NCBI RefSeq assembly: GCF_001676655.1
Contig: NZ_LZDB01000002.1
Coordinates: 1,178,001-1,242,000 of the forward strand
From: Perlucidibaca aquatica
GTDB lineage: Bacteria > Pseudomonadota > Gammaproteobacteria > Pseudomonadales > Moraxellaceae
Direction of reading: 5' to 3'
Length of the DNA stretch: 64,000 nt
In this document: piece by piece, positions 35,763 to 46,208 of the stretch
Layout: every line of letters begins with the position of its first letter
Position numbering within the stretch: position 1 is the first letter of the stretch
Notes under the pieces: generated by a model
Told to the model about the DNA's origin: nothing
Databases searched by the model: none
What the model saw: the letters and a program-made list of their open reading frames with translations, nothing else
Position numbers and translations under genes: made by a program

Positions 35763-35796
35763 AAAAGGCCGCCCCGGTTACCCGGAGCGGCCTTTT
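35763..35796. terminator. Bidirectional terminator
   Basis: AAAAGGCCGC-C-CCGG, four bases, CCGG-A-GCGGCCTTTT: a 14-bp stem with A- and T-tracts on both ends, between the convergent 270-aa gene and etfA. Confidence 0.92.
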
Positions 35797-35819
35797 CGTC
35801 AGCGTAGATTAGTGGTCGA

Positions 35820-36749
35820 TTAGACCAGCTTTTCCAGCTGCGGAACGAGGTCGAACAGATCGCCCACGATGCCGTAGTCGGCAACGGAGAAAATCGGCGC
35901 TTCTTCGTCCTTGTTGATCGCAACGATCACCTTGGAGTCTTTCATACCGGCCAAATGCTGGATGGCACCGGAGATGCCCACGGCGATGTAGAGCTGCGGC
36001 GCGACGACTTTACCCGTCTGACCGACTTGCATGTCGTTCGGCACGAAGCCGGCGTCAACAGCGGCGCGCGAGGCACCAACGGCAGCACCAAGCTTGTCAG
36101 CCAGGGTGTAGAGGATCTTGAAGTTGTCACCGTTGCCCATGCCGCGGCCACCAGAAACAACAATCTTGGCACCGGCCAGCTCTGGACGATCGAGCTTAGC
36201 CAGCTCTTCGTTCACGAACGAGGACGTGCCAGCGTTCTGAGCGGAAGCAACGGCCTCGGTCGATGCCGAACCACCGGTAGCAGCAACGGCGTCGAAACCT
36301 GTTGGGCGCACGGTGATGACTTTGATGCTGTCCGAGGACTGCACGGTTGCGATGGCGTTGCCCGCATAGATTGGACGCTCGAAGGTGTCAGCCGAGATCA
36401 CCTTGGAGATTTCCGAAATTTGCGCAACATCCAGCAGTGCAGCGACGCGTGGCAGCGTGTTCTTACCGTTGCTGGTAGCAGGCGCCAAAATGTGGCTGTA
36501 GCCCTTGCCCAGCTCGGCTACGAGCAGCGACACGTTTTCAGCGAGCTGATGCGCATAGGCGGCGTTGTCAGCAACCAATACCTTGCTCACGCCAGCGATC
36601 TGTGCAGCAGCGGCAGCAGCAGCGCTACAACCGGAGCCAGCAACCAGCACATGGATGTCGCCGCCAATAGCCTTGGCCGCAGCAACCGTGTTCAGCGTGG
36701 CGCCCTTAACGGCGGCGTTGTCGTGTTCAGCAATAACAAGAATAGCCAT
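35820..36749 (-). CDS. etfA: Electron transfer flavoprotein alpha subunit
   Basis: 309 aa, full length. The C-terminal FAD domain has [44 protein letters not shown] and [24 protein letters not shown], the ETF-alpha signature (shown in parts). With EtfB it accepts electrons from acyl-CoA dehydrogenases and passes them to ETF-quinone oxidoreductase. It follows etfB by 2 bases. No etfQO gene is in this window. Confidence 0.97.
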   Translation of the reverse strand: MAILVIAEHDNAAVKGATLNTVAAAKAIGGDIHVLVAGSGCSAAAAAAAQIAGVSKVLVADNAAYAHQLAENVSLLVAELGKGYSHILAPATSNGKNTLPRVAALLDVAQISEISKVISADTFERPIYAGNAIATVQSSDSIKVITVRPTGFDAVAATGGSASTEAVASAQNAGTSSFVNEELAKLDRPELAGAKIVVSGGRGMGNGDNFKILYTLADKLGAAVGASRAAVDAGFVPNDMQVGQTGKVVAPQLYIAVGISGAIQHLAGMKDSKVIVAINKDEEAPIFSVADYGIVGDLFDLVPQLEKLV

Positions 36750-36751
36750 GA

Positions 36752-37498
36752 TCAGATCACCTTCGCTTCGTTCTTCAGCTTTTCGACCAGCTCTTCGATG
36801 GTCTTGACCTTGATGCCAGCGGAACGCTCGGCCGGTGCTTCAACCTTAAGAGTCTTCACACGCGGGGAAACATCAACGCCGTAATCCGCCGGGGATTTCA
36901 CATCCAGGGGCTTCTTTTTAGCTTTCATGATGTTTGGCAGCGAGGCATAGCGCGGTTCGTTCAAGCGCAGGTCGGTGGTGACCACTGCTGGCAGAGCCAG
37001 CTCAACAGTCTGCAGACCGCCGTCAACTTCACGCGTTACTTGCGCTTTATTGCCATCGACCTTAACCACGGAGGCGAAGGTGCCTTGAGCGTAACCGGCC
37101 AGCGCAGCCAGCATCTGGCCAGTCTGGTTGTTATCACCGTCAATGGCTTGCTTGCCCAGAATGACCAAACCAGGTTGTTCCTGGTCGCAAATGGCTTTCA
37201 GCAGCTTGGCAATGGCGAGAGGCTCGGCATCAGCCGTTTCAACCAGAATGCCGCGATCAGCGCCGAGGGCCATGGCCGTACGCAGCTGCTCTTGAGCATT
37301 GGTTGGACCCACAGACACCACCACGATTTCAGTGGCAATGCCCTTCTCTTTCAGACGCACGGCTTCTTCGACCGCGATTTCGCAGAACGGGTTCATCGCC
37401 ATTTTTACGTTGGCGAGTTCAACACCCGTCTTGTCCGCTTTCACGCGAACTTTTACGTTGTAATCGACAACGCGTTTGACAGCTACCAGAACCTTCAT
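36752..37498 (-). CDS. etfB: Electron transfer flavoprotein beta subunit
   Basis: 248 aa. It has [20 protein letters not shown], the AMP-binding domain ([18 protein letters not shown]) and [19 protein letters not shown], the ETF-beta signature. First gene of etfBA; the 176-base gap upstream, before the tetR stop, must hold the promoter. Works in beta-oxidation electron transfer, fitting the lipid genes nearby. Confidence 0.97.
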   Translation of the reverse strand: MKVLVAVKRVVDYNVKVRVKADKTGVELANVKMAMNPFCEIAVEEAVRLKEKGIATEIVVVSVGPTNAQEQLRTAMALGADRGILVETADAEPLAIAKLLKAICDQEQPGLVILGKQAIDGDNNQTGQMLAALAGYAQGTFASVVKVDGNKAQVTREVDGGLQTVELALPAVVTTDLRLNEPRYASLPNIMKAKKKPLDVKSPADYGVDVSPRVKTLKVEAPAERSAGIKVKTIEELVEKLKNEAKVI

Positions 37499-37674
37499 GG
37501 AATCCTCAGCTTACATTGATGAACGAATAAGAGTTCAGCCAGAGAACTCAGCCAGCACCATTGCACCGGTGGAGTCCCCTAAAAGGCTGGCTATCTTGCC
37601 GCCTGAGGCCGTTCCGGTCAATAACCGCACGGCACTTCAAGCCTGACATATATGCCTTTGACGGCGATATCACA

Positions 37675-38313
37675 TTAACTGGACATGCCCAGCACGCGCT
37701 TATTGCCCATGCGAACAGCCACATTCAGCAGAAAATCGAGGAAAGGCTCTTGCTCACCGATGAAATCAGCGTAGAAGCTGGACTTCGTTAGAGCCGAAGC
37801 TCCGTGCGCCAGCGCCCACGCCGCGGCGATATGGTATTGCGGTGGCACATCGGCCAATTTGCCCGCTTTAATCTGGCCACTCACCATCGCGCAGAGCTTT
37901 TCAAAGTTAGCGGCGCGAATGGCGTGCAATTTTTCCATCAGCGCTGGCACGACCTTATCGGCGACGAGCTTGCTTTCTAGGCGATCAAACAGCAGGTATT
38001 GGTCTGCATCGCGGACGCGAAAGGTAAAGTATTCGCGGACCAGCGATTGTTTGTCTTGCGAGATATCAATACGGCGAAAAAGATCGGCCAAGACTTCTTC
38101 GTAGCGAATCATCAACAACAAATAGATCTCGTTTTTCGTTTCGAAGTGCTTATAAATCGTGCCTTTGCCGATGCCCACTTTGTCCGCAATCATTTCCACG
38201 GTGACTTTGTCTTCACCGTACTCAATGAATAACTCTTGCGCACAATCCAGAATGGCTTGCTCACGTTGACGAAACTCACGGGCTTTTTGCGTTGCTCGCG
38301 CCAGATCAGTCAT
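37675..38313 (-). CDS. TetR-family transcriptional regulator
   Basis: 212 aa. The N-terminal HTH is AQELFIEYGEDKVTVEMIAD, then KVGIGKGTIYKHFETKNEIYL. It follows tatD by 48 bases on the same strand and lies upstream of etfBA, also on that strand. It could regulate etfBA or a distant target. The ligand is unknown, although fatty-acid or acyl-CoA sensing is common next to etf genes. Confidence 0.92.
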   Translation of the reverse strand: MTDLARATQKAREFRQREQAILDCAQELFIEYGEDKVTVEMIADKVGIGKGTIYKHFETKNEIYLLLMIRYEEVLADLFRRIDISQDKQSLVREYFTFRVRDADQYLLFDRLESKLVADKVVPALMEKLHAIRAANFEKLCAMVSGQIKAGKLADVPPQYHIAAAWALAHGASALTKSSFYADFIGEQEPFLDFLLNVAVRMGNKRVLGMSS

Positions 38314-38361
38314 TTTTGCTCCTCATTCACCGCCGGATCGGCGATATATCAAGACGGAAGT

Positions 38362-39156
38362 TTAACTTGCCAGCGCACGTATCGGTAGCGTGTCCAGACG
38401 AAACGCGGCCTGATAATTGCGCGTCGTAGCCTCCGCTAGAGCGTCCAAACTCAGCCCCCGCAGCGCCGCAATATAGGCTGCCGTGTCCGCGAGAAACGCC
38501 GGCTCATTGGGTTTGCCACGATTGGGGGCGGGCGCCAGATACGGCGCATCGGTTTCAATCAATAAGCGGTCCAGCGGAATACGCTTGGCCACGTCTTTCA
38601 GCTCCAATGCTTTCGGGAACGTCACAATGCCCGAAATGGAGATGTAATAACCCAGATCCAAAGCGGCCTTAGCGGTGGCCCAATCTTCGGTAAAACAGTG
38701 CATGACCGCCCGCTCGGCACCTTCATGACGCATCTGTGCTAGCACATCGTCCCGCGAATTGCGGGTGTGGATAATCAAGGGCTTGCCGGTGCGCTTGGCC
38801 ACTTCAATATGGGTTGAGAACAAGGCCTGCTGTGCTTCGCGGGTCGAGACATCGTGGAAGTAATCGAGACCGGTCTCGCCGATGCCAATGACTTTCGGGT
38901 GCTGCGCCAGTGCCAGCAGCTCATCTACCGTGGGCTGATGCGAGTGCGTATGGCAGGGGTGCACGCCCACCGTGGCATAGACATCGTCATGGGCTTCCGC
39001 AATGGCACGAATCTGATCGAATTTTTCCAGCTCAATGCTGATGCACAGGAAGTGCCCAACACCGCGCGCACGCGCCGCATCCAGCGCCGCATTTAAGGAA
39101 CCGCCGTGACGATCGAGCTTTAAGCAGTCGAGATGGCAGTGACTATCAACCAGCAT
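38362..39156 (-). CDS. tatD: TatD-family metal-dependent DNase
   Basis: 264 aa. Metal ligands are visible in DSHCHLD (residues 3-9), GIGETGLDYFHD, IHTRNSRDD, MHCFTED and ETDAPYLAP. Family members are 3'-5' nucleases with roles in DNA repair. The start overlaps holB by 11 bases. In Pseudomonas a pilZ gene lies between these two; here there is none. Confidence 0.95.
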   Translation of the reverse strand: MLVDSHCHLDCLKLDRHGGSLNAALDAARARGVGHFLCISIELEKFDQIRAIAEAHDDVYATVGVHPCHTHSHQPTVDELLALAQHPKVIGIGETGLDYFHDVSTREAQQALFSTHIEVAKRTGKPLIIHTRNSRDDVLAQMRHEGAERAVMHCFTEDWATAKAALDLGYYISISGIVTFPKALELKDVAKRIPLDRLLIETDAPYLAPAPNRGKPNEPAFLADTAAYIAALRGLSLDALAEATTRNYQAAFRLDTLPIRALAS

Positions 39157-40168
39157 GTGAACCTCGTTTTTGACGCGTTTCTCGACCCCAGTGCAACCAA
39201 AGGCCTTCCAGAATAGCTTGCGGCTGCACGCTGGTGCCCAGCAGGCGGCGCGCCTCTACCACTTCATACAGCGTATTAAGCAATGCCTGTGCCGAAACGG
39301 CGGCCAGTAACGCGGCCATATCCGTACGCAAATCACTGTGACGCGTGGGATAGTCGGCAACCATCGCCCCCGGCACCGCATCGTCGAGCAGGCTTTGCCA
39401 TGCTAAGGCCTGTTCATTGGCGTCAAGCTTTTGCCAGCGCTGTGCAGCTTGCAGGGGCATTAGCCGAGACTGTGCGACCGCCAGCAAATCCACCAGCAGA
39501 TCGGCGCGGGCAGAAAACCACGGCTGCGTCTGTAGCGCTGCAGCCGCCAGCGGCGCACCCCGCGCCAGCTCCAATAAAGTTTCCGTCATTTCCGGCGGTT
39601 GCACCTGTGTGCTGAGCCACGCCAGTGCCTGTGCCGGCGCGGGCAAAGGCATTGGCAGTAATTGGCAACGACTGCGAACGGTCGGTAACAGGGCGGCGGG
39701 CTTGTCGGTCAGCAGCAAAAATAAGGTATCGCGCCCTGGCTCTTCCAAGGTCTTGAGCAAGGCATTGGCGGATGCGGTATTCAAAGCATCCGCCGGCTCG
39801 ATCACAACAATGCGTTGACCACCCTGGCGATGAGCCGATTGCGTAGCGAACTCCACCACCGTGCGGACCTGGGCAACTTTGATAACTTTGCTGGCCTTAG
39901 CGCCCTTTTCATCGTCTTCATCGGGACTGACCCAGAGTAAGTCGGGGTGATGGCCTGTACTCAGTAATTGGCAACTACGGCATACGCGACAAACGCTGTC
40001 GGCACTGGGCTGTTCGCATAACCGCCAAGCGGCAAACTGGCGAGCAAAATGGGCCTTACCCAAACCTTGCGGAGCTGCCAGCAATAACGCATGCGGCAGA
40101 CGCTTCTGCTGACTTAAATGGCAAAGCGATTGCCACAAACCCGCTTGCCAAGGATAGATGGCGCTCAT
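39146..40168 (-). CDS. holB: DNA polymerase III subunit delta'
   Basis: 340 aa clamp-loader subunit. It has the degenerate nucleotide-binding loop LLAAPQGLGKAHFAR (residues 27-41), the zinc cluster CRVCRSC near 60-66, VIEPADALNTASANALLKTLEEP and the sensor TVRSRCQ. Part of the gamma complex that loads the sliding clamp. It overlaps the tmk stop by 4 bases, the usual tmk-holB coupling. Confidence 0.95.
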   Translation of the reverse strand: MSAIYPWQAGLWQSLCHLSQQKRLPHALLLAAPQGLGKAHFARQFAAWRLCEQPSADSVCRVCRSCQLLSTGHHPDLLWVSPDEDDEKGAKASKVIKVAQVRTVVEFATQSAHRQGGQRIVVIEPADALNTASANALLKTLEEPGRDTLFLLLTDKPAALLPTVRSRCQLLPMPLPAPAQALAWLSTQVQPPEMTETLLELARGAPLAAAALQTQPWFSARADLLVDLLAVAQSRLMPLQAAQRWQKLDANEQALAWQSLLDDAVPGAMVADYPTRHSDLRTDMAALLAAVSAQALLNTLYEVVEARRLLGTSVQPQAILEGLWLHWGRETRQKRGSHAG

Positions 40169-40815
40169 GTGGCGGACCCCGTCATTTCTGCACAGTAAGC
40201 GCGCACAATGGCCAGTACATCTGTCTGCACAGCCAGCAAGGGCTGGGCGGCATTGATGCAGCGAATGCGTTGCGAGTCGGCCTCAGCCCGCGCCAAATAC
40301 CCCACGCGCACTCGCTCAAAAAAATCTACATGCTCTTGTTCAAAACGATCCAAGGCGGCGCGGGCACGTGCGCGCGCCATGCCCTCGGCAACCGGCATAT
40401 CTAAGAGCAAGGTCAAGCCCGGCTGACGCCCTTGCAGCAACCAACGCTCAAGCACGGCAATATCAGCCACAGGTAAGCCACGGCCTGCACCTTGGTAAGC
40501 GTAGGTGGCATCCACAAATCGATCGGACAATACCCAAGCGCCTCGCTTCAGGGCCGGCAGGATCAGGGCGTGCCAGTGCTGGGCGCGTGCCGCAAATAAT
40601 GTGAGCAGCTCGGCCGAGGGCGTAACAATTTCTTCACGCGGCGTCAGTAATAAACTGCGTAATGCTTCGGCGTAAGCCGTGCCACCCGGCTCCCGAGTCA
40701 CCACCACCTCATCACCAGTAGCGCGCAAAAAGTCTGCGATGGCAGCGATTTGGGTGGATTTACCCACGCCTTCGCCACCCTCCAGGGTGATAAAGCGGGA
40801 CATCAAATCAGTCAT
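40165..40815 (-). CDS. tmk: Thymidylate kinase
   Basis: ATG at 40815 (216 aa), 8 bases after the mltG stop, is chosen; the longer frame to 41064 is shadow within mltG. P-loop EGGEGVGKST (residues 12-21), DR(Y/F) as LSDRFVDATYAYQGAGRG, and the DRFEQEHVDFFERVR lid. Phosphorylates dTMP to dTDP for DNA synthesis. Confidence 0.96.
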   Translation of the reverse strand: MTDLMSRFITLEGGEGVGKSTQIAAIADFLRATGDEVVVTREPGGTAYAEALRSLLLTPREEIVTPSAELLTLFAARAQHWHALILPALKRGAWVLSDRFVDATYAYQGAGRGLPVADIAVLERWLLQGRQPGLTLLLDMPVAEGMARARARAALDRFEQEHVDFFERVRVGYLARAEADSQRIRCINAAQPLLAVQTDVLAIVRAYCAEMTGSAT

Positions 40816-40822
40816 GAATAGC

Positions 40823-41839
40823 TCAGCGTTGGTAGCGGTTAACCGCGCGATTATGCTCGGCGAGCGTGGCCGAAAAAATATGGCGGCCATCACCGGTGGC
40901 GACAAAAAATAAGGCGTCGCCCTCGGCTGGATGCAGTGCGGCATGAATGGCAGCGCGGCCTGGGTTAGCAATAGGCGTGGGCGGCAACCCAGCACGACGA
41001 TAGGTATTATACGGAGTGTCTTCGCGCAAATGCGCCCGCGTGATGTCGCCTTTATAGCGCTCACCCACGCCGTAAATCACGGTGGGATCGGTCTGCAAGC
41101 GCATCCCGACTTGCAAGCGACGAACAAATACGCCTGCAATCTGCGCCCGTTCTTCGGCCACACCGGTCTCTTTCTCAATAATCGACGCCATGATTAAGGC
41201 TTCGTAGGCATTGTTATAGGGCAAGCCAGACTCACGTCCTGCCCACTCTTCCGCGAGAATCCGTTTCTGCCGCTGATACAGCCGTCGCAAAATATCCAGA
41301 TCGCGCTCACCCTCTTCAATGACATAGGTGTTAGGCGCAAATAAGCCCTCCGGATGCTTCTCCTCCGCCCCAATGGCGGCCAGTATTTCTGCATCGGTCA
41401 ACGAGCTCATGGCTTGGCGCACATCTTCGCGATCCGCTAACTTTTTACGTAAATCCCTAAAGCGCTCGCCCTCAATAAGCACCAATGGCTGCGTGCCATC
41501 GGGTGCTTCGGCCAAGCGCTGAACCAGTTGATCCAGTGTCATGGGCGGGCGTAAGACGAAAACGCCAGACCGCAGCACTTCCTCACCGGGCCGGAGCATG
41601 AGCCAGACACGCAAGCTCATCGCAGACGTAATAAAACCTTGCTCTGCCAATTGTTCAGCCACATGGATCCAGCTGCTGCCGCGCGGCACTTTCAGGCGAT
41701 AGCCCTGAGGGGGTAATTCAAATGATTGCAATACGGTCCGATAAAGCAGGATCGCCAACAACACGAGCACCACCCAAAACAGTCTTAAGCGACGGGGGGT
41801 GCGAGGCGCGGGCGTTTTCCGTGATCGGGCAGCATTCAT
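40823..41839 (-). CDS. mltG: Endolytic murein transglycosylase MltG
   Basis: 338 aa. One N-terminal membrane anchor (LFWVVLVLLAILLYRTVL), a LysM-like region (YRLKVPRGSSWIHVAEQL) and the YceG core with the catalytic Glu in ASIIEKETGVAEER. Also LQTDPTVIYGVG and DTPYNTYRRAGLPPTPIANP. Cuts nascent glycan strands in the periplasm. It overlaps pabC by 4 bases in the operon. Confidence 0.96.
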   Translation of the reverse strand: MNAARSRKTPAPRTPRRLRLFWVVLVLLAILLYRTVLQSFELPPQGYRLKVPRGSSWIHVAEQLAEQGFITSAMSLRVWLMLRPGEEVLRSGVFVLRPPMTLDQLVQRLAEAPDGTQPLVLIEGERFRDLRKKLADREDVRQAMSSLTDAEILAAIGAEEKHPEGLFAPNTYVIEEGERDLDILRRLYQRQKRILAEEWAGRESGLPYNNAYEALIMASIIEKETGVAEERAQIAGVFVRRLQVGMRLQTDPTVIYGVGERYKGDITRAHLREDTPYNTYRRAGLPPTPIANPGRAAIHAALHPAEGDALFFVATGDGRHIFSATLAEHNRAVNRYQR

Positions 41840-42672
41840 TCAGGGGCAAACCAAGGGGCGATGTGAGCTTGGCATTGTCGGGTGTATTCGCCCACAGGCC
41901 AAGCCCGTTCGCGATAAGTGGCAACCGGCCAAATGCCCATCACGCTGTTGGCAAAAAACACTTCATCGGCGGCCAGTAGGTCTGAGGGGGTCAACGTGGC
42001 GACTTCCACCGGCAAAGGAGCATCTGCCAGCAATGCCTCACGCAATACACCGGCAACGCCACATTGAGTGACTGGTGGGGTCAGGAGCACGCCTGCGCGA
42101 ATCATGAACAGGTTAGAAAAAACACCCTCCACAACTTCGCCGGCTTGATTGCATACCACCAATTCCTGGCATTGCGGCTGTGTTGCCAGAGCATCTCGCA
42201 ATAGAACCTGCTCCAGCCGGTTACTGTGCTTAATGCCTGCCAATGCGGGCTGCGAGGCCAGGGCAAAGGGTGCATCCGCGACCCGAATGCCCCACTGAGT
42301 ATATTGCGCGGGATACTGGGGCCGCTCATGCCAGCTTAAGGCAAAGCCCGGCGTTATCACGGAGGGAGACTGATAACCGCGCCCCCCTCGCCCACGCGTG
42401 ACTTGCACACGCAAAATACCTGTCTTGCCAGAGGCAAGCGCGTAAGCGATTCGTTGCGGCCAGCTCGCGAGAAAGGGAATGCCGAGCTGTAAGCAGCCTT
42501 GTTGCAAACGCTGTAAATGCCCCGCCAGCAAGACGCCTCGACCCGCTTCTACCCTCAGCGTTTCAAACAAGCCATCACCATAGGCGATGCCACGATCATC
42601 TGCCGCCCAATGCGACACGGCCTCATCGCCATACCAAATGCGGGTCGTCATGCTGGCGCTGAGCTGGCTCAC
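41836..42672 (-). CDS. pabC: Aminodeoxychorismate lyase
   Basis: 278 aa from 42672, or 271 from Met8 (42651). PLP class IV fold: [30 protein letters not shown], the catalytic Lys in [12 protein letters not shown], then [10 protein letters not shown] and [15 protein letters not shown]. Makes p-aminobenzoate for folate. Overlaps fabF by 4 bases. Confidence 0.93.
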   Translation of the reverse strand: MSQLSASMTTRIWYGDEAVSHWAADDRGIAYGDGLFETLRVEAGRGVLLAGHLQRLQQGCLQLGIPFLASWPQRIAYALASGKTGILRVQVTRGRGGRGYQSPSVITPGFALSWHERPQYPAQYTQWGIRVADAPFALASQPALAGIKHSNRLEQVLLRDALATQPQCQELVVCNQAGEVVEGVFSNLFMIRAGVLLTPPVTQCGVAGVLREALLADAPLPVEVATLTPSDLLAADEVFFANSVMGIWPVATYRERAWPVGEYTRQCQAHIAPWFAPE

Positions 42673-43907
42673 AGGCGGCGAAACAGCAGGCTGCCATTCG
42701 TCCCGCCAAAGCCAAACGAATTCGACAGCACCACGTTCATCTTCATCGCACGCGCTTTATGCGGCACATAATCGAGGGTACAGGCAGGATCTGGATGGTC
42801 TAAATTGATGGTGGGGGGCGCGATTTGGTCACGCAGCGCCAGCACACTGAAAATCGCCTCCACACCGCCAGCAGCACCTAATAAATGCCCCACCATTGAT
42901 TTCGTCGAGCTCACGGCGAGTTTATCGGCATGAGCGCCAAACACCTGCAGAATAGCTTGCGATTCGGCTACATCACCGGCCGGGGTCGATGTGCCATGGG
43001 CATTGATGTAATCCACCTCGTCCGGACGAATACCGGCATTTCGCAAGGCATTGGCCATTGCAGATGCAGCACCGGCACCATTTTCTGGCGGCGCCGTCAT
43101 GTGAAACGCATCGCCACTCATGCCAAAGCCAATGAGCTCGGCATAAATGCGCGCACCGCGAGCTAGGGCATGTTCATACTCTTCCAACATAAGCACACCG
43201 GCCCCATCACCCAGCACAAAGCCATCACGGTCTTTATCAAACGGTCGACTGGCCAGGGTTGGGTCTGAGTTACGGGTCGATAAAGCCCGTGCTGCTCCAA
43301 AGCCCCCGAGACCAAGCGGCGTAGAGGCTTTCTCCGTACCGCCAGCGAGCATGGCATCAGCGTCTCCGCTGGCAATTAAGCGCGCGGCCAAACCAATGCT
43401 ATGCGTTGCCGTGGTGCACGCGGTGGTCACCGAAAAGTTAGGCCCCTTCAGGCCATGGCGGATCGATAACAGACCCGCCGCCATATTGATAATGGAGCCC
43501 GGCACAAAAAACGGCGAGATTTTACGCGGCCCGCCTTCCAACAAACTACGATGCCCGTCTTCAATGGTGGTCAGACCACCAATACCTGAGCCCACCGCCA
43601 CGCCCACACGATCGGCATTCAACTCGGTAATGACCAGTCCTGAATCCAGCAGCGCTTGTTGACCCGCAGCTAAACCGTATTGAATAAACTCATCTACCCG
43701 GCGAGCTTCTTTTGCCGGCAAATAGTCTTCCACGACAAAGTCCGTGATGGTGCCGGCAAACTGGGTGGAGAAGGCCGAGGCATCAAAATGATCAATCGGA
43801 CGAATACCACTTTGGCCCGCCAGAATACCCGCCCATGTTTTTTCAACCGACGAGCCCAAAGCCGTCAACATGCCTAAGCCAGTGACCACTACACGCCGCG
43901 ACATCAT
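42669..43907 (-). CDS. fabF: 3-oxoacyl-ACP synthase II
   Basis: 412 aa. Active-site Cys in [13 protein letters not shown] (about residue 164), His residues in [11 protein letters not shown] and [13 protein letters not shown]. Condenses malonyl-ACP with acyl-ACP in elongation. Part of the conserved plsX-fabDG-acpP-fabF cluster; a terminator-like hairpin separates it from acpP. Confidence 0.97.
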   Translation of the reverse strand: MMSRRVVVTGLGMLTALGSSVEKTWAGILAGQSGIRPIDHFDASAFSTQFAGTITDFVVEDYLPAKEARRVDEFIQYGLAAGQQALLDSGLVITELNADRVGVAVGSGIGGLTTIEDGHRSLLEGGPRKISPFFVPGSIINMAAGLLSIRHGLKGPNFSVTTACTTATHSIGLAARLIASGDADAMLAGGTEKASTPLGLGGFGAARALSTRNSDPTLASRPFDKDRDGFVLGDGAGVLMLEEYEHALARGARIYAELIGFGMSGDAFHMTAPPENGAGAASAMANALRNAGIRPDEVDYINAHGTSTPAGDVAESQAILQVFGAHADKLAVSSTKSMVGHLLGAAGGVEAIFSVLALRDQIAPPTINLDHPDPACTLDYVPHKARAMKMNVVLSNSFGFGGTNGSLLFRRL

Positions 43908-44003
43908 GACAAATCCCCTTGCACCATTTAACCAACTCGCATCATGTTACCAATTCGTGACGACTAGATGACCATGACAACAAGACTGAAATCCACTAGG
44001 CAT

Positions 44004-44044
44004 AAAAAAACCGCAGATACGCCAAGCGCACCTGCGGTTTTTTT
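44004..44044 (-). terminator. Terminator-like hairpin after acpP
   Basis: AAAAAAACCGCAG and CTGCGGTTTTTTT flank a 15-base loop. It ends the acpP transcript at least partly, which is common because acpP is expressed far above its neighbours. Confidence 0.85.
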
Positions 44045-44055
44045 TACAGCAGCAA

Positions 44056-44295
44056 TTACTGCTTGCTGTGCGCGGTCACGTAATCGATCGCGGTTTGAAC
44101 TGTGCTGATTTTTTCAGCTTCTTCGTCTGGAATCTCAGTTTCGAACTCTTCTTCCAGTGCCATGACCAGCTCAACGGTATCCAGCGAATCAGCGCCCAGA
44201 TCGTCGACGAATGAGGCTTCGTTGGTCACTTCTTCCAGCTTAACGCCCAGTTGTTCAGCGACAATTTTCTTGACGCGCTCTTCGATCGTGCTCAC
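44056..44295 (-). CDS. acpP: Acyl carrier protein
   Basis: 79 aa from a GTG start at 44295 with AAAGGAG upstream; the frame to 44337 is too long for the family. Begins (M)[16 protein letters not shown] and carries the phosphopantetheine serine in [20 protein letters not shown]. Carries growing acyl chains. It has its own promoter and terminator. Confidence 0.97.
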   Translation of the reverse strand: MSTIEERVKKIVAEQLGVKLEEVTNEASFVDDLGADSLDTVELVMALEEEFETEIPDEEAEKISTVQTAIDYVTAHSKQ

Positions 44296-44336
44296 GTTTA
44301 TCTCCTTTGATGTCGGACTGCCGACAAGTCGCCGCA

Positions 44337-44365
44337 AGTGTATTGAAGCGTCCCGTAGGTGGCAA
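44337..44365 (-). promoter_or_regulatory. acpP promoter
   Basis: On the minus strand TTGCCA (44365-44360), 17 bases, TACACT (44342-44337): close to the sigma-70 consensus, 42 bases before the GTG start. Confidence 0.65.
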
Positions 44366-44431
44366 GCTCCGCCTGCCCAGCAAACCGTAAGTAGTTATTT
44401 CAAGTGAATAGGTAATGGATGACTGGCCGGT

Positions 44432-45181
44432 CTAGGCCATGTACATGCCGCCGTTTACATGCAGTGTCGTGCCTGTGATGTAAGCCGCACGCTCCGATGC
44501 CAAAAAAGCCACCGCTTCTGCAATGTCCTGTGGCTGACCCAAACGCCCTGCGGGCACCTGCGTCAACAATTTCTCCCGCTGCGCTTCAGGCAAGGCCTGA
44601 GTCATATCGGTTTCGATAAATCCCGGCGCAATGGCATTCACCGTGATGTTACGCGATGCAATTTCAGCGGCTAAAGCCCGCCCAAACCCTTCTAGCCCGG
44701 CTTTAGCAGCGGCGTAATTCGCCTGACCGCCATTACCCATGGAACCGACCACCGAACTGATGTTGATGATACGACCCCAGCGCGCCTTGGTCATGCCCTT
44801 CAAGCTGGCCTTGGTGACACGGAAAATGGCCGTCAGGTTCGTATTAATCACCGACTGCCATTCCTCTTCCTTCATGCGCAGCATGAGGTTATCTCGCGTG
44901 ATACCGGCATTGTTAACGACGATAAGCGGCGCACCAAATTCTTCCGAAATTTGCGCTAACACGGCCTCAATGCTGCTCAACTCGGCAACATCCAGCACCA
45001 CGCCACGACCCGGAATGCCAGCCTCTGCTAATGCCTGCGTAATGCTGGCCGCGCCCGCGTCCGTGGTTGCCGTGCCAATCACGGTAGCACCTTCGCGCCC
45101 CAAGGTTAGTGCGATAGCACGCCCAATGCCGCGTGTTGCGCCCGTCACCAGGGCCACCTTATCGTGTAATGACTTTTCCAT
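44432..45181 (-). CDS. fabG: 3-oxoacyl-ACP reductase
   Basis: 249 aa. TGATRGIGRAIALTLG, NNAGITRDNLMLRMKEEEW, the Ser in NISSVVGSMGN and YAAAKAGLEGFGRALA identify FabG. NADPH-dependent reduction of 3-oxoacyl-ACP. It lies between fabD and acpP in the usual order. Confidence 0.97.
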   Translation of the reverse strand: MEKSLHDKVALVTGATRGIGRAIALTLGREGATVIGTATTDAGAASITQALAEAGIPGRGVVLDVAELSSIEAVLAQISEEFGAPLIVVNNAGITRDNLMLRMKEEEWQSVINTNLTAIFRVTKASLKGMTKARWGRIINISSVVGSMGNGGQANYAAAKAGLEGFGRALAAEIASRNITVNAIAPGFIETDMTQALPEAQREKLLTQVPAGRLGQPQDIAEAVAFLASERAAYITGTTLHVNGGMYMA

Positions 45182-45208
45182 CAGGCCATCCTTAATTTAA
45201 TGCTCAGT

Positions 45209-46144
45209 CTATTCTGTCAGCGCCAAAGCCGCTTTTAGACTTTCGGCGGACTCCACCGAGACGTGCTCGGCCTCTTTAGCGATGCGTTTATTCAGACCCG
45301 TCAGTACTTTACCGGGGCCGCTTTCTATAAATCGCGTCACGCCCTGCTCGGCTAACCACTGCACGCTTTGCGACCACAAAACCGGGCTATGCAGCTGCGC
45401 GATCAGGGACGCCTGCAAAGCGACGGGGCCCGCCTCAATTCGCGCGGAAACATTCTGTACAACTGGTATGACGGGCGTATGAAAGGTCAGTGACTGTAGA
45501 TGCGCAGCCAGTTTCTCGGCGGCTGGCAACATCAGCGCGCAATGGGACGGCGCACTCACCGGCAAGGGCAGCGCACGCTTAGCACCGGCTGCCTTACACG
45601 CAGCCATGGCGCGATCCACGGCGGCGGCACTCCCCGCAATAACCACTTGCCCTGGAGAATTAAAGTTTACAGCCGACACCACCTCGCCTTGAGCGGCCTC
45701 AGCACAGGCGGCTACCACCTGCGCATCTTCGAGCCCGAGAATAGCCGCCATAGCGCCCTGTCCCGCAGGCACGGCGGCTTGCATCAAGCGACCGCGCTCG
45801 GCGACTAACTTAACGCCATCGGCTAAGGACAAAACCCCAGCTGCCACTAACGCGGTGTACTCACCCAAGGAATGTCCTGCCACGTATTGAGGCTTGGCCC
45901 CGCCCTGCGTCAGCCACGTACGCCAGACCGCAATGCCAGCTGTGAGTAGTAACGGCTGGGTATTTTCCGTCGCATTAATTTCTGCTTCCGGACCCTGCTG
46001 AGCTAGCAACCACAAGTCCTTACCCAATGCCGCCGATGCTTCGGCGAAGATCTCTTGAACCGTTGGAAACTCTGCTGCTAAATCTGCCAACATGCCGATG
46101 GCTTGCGAACCCTGACCGGGGAAAACCCACGCCGTTGTCATCAA
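45209..46144 (-). CDS. fabD: Malonyl-CoA:ACP transacylase
   Basis: 311 aa. FPGQGSQAIGML at the start, the active Ser in AGHSLGEYTALV (about residue 92), and the His in PVSAPSHCALM. Loads malonyl onto ACP. Located 27 bases before fabG. Confidence 0.97.
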   Translation of the reverse strand: MMTTAWVFPGQGSQAIGMLADLAAEFPTVQEIFAEASAALGKDLWLLAQQGPEAEINATENTQPLLLTAGIAVWRTWLTQGGAKPQYVAGHSLGEYTALVAAGVLSLADGVKLVAERGRLMQAAVPAGQGAMAAILGLEDAQVVAACAEAAQGEVVSAVNFNSPGQVVIAGSAAAVDRAMAACKAAGAKRALPLPVSAPSHCALMLPAAEKLAAHLQSLTFHTPVIPVVQNVSARIEAGPVALQASLIAQLHSPVLWSQSVQWLAEQGVTRFIESGPGKVLTGLNKRIAKEAEHVSVESAESLKAALALTE

Positions 46145-46208
46145 GAAATCCTTGCGAAGTAAATCGGAACAGTACTGAGGTTAGCCTAAAAGCGCGCGAG
46201 AAGTCGCC

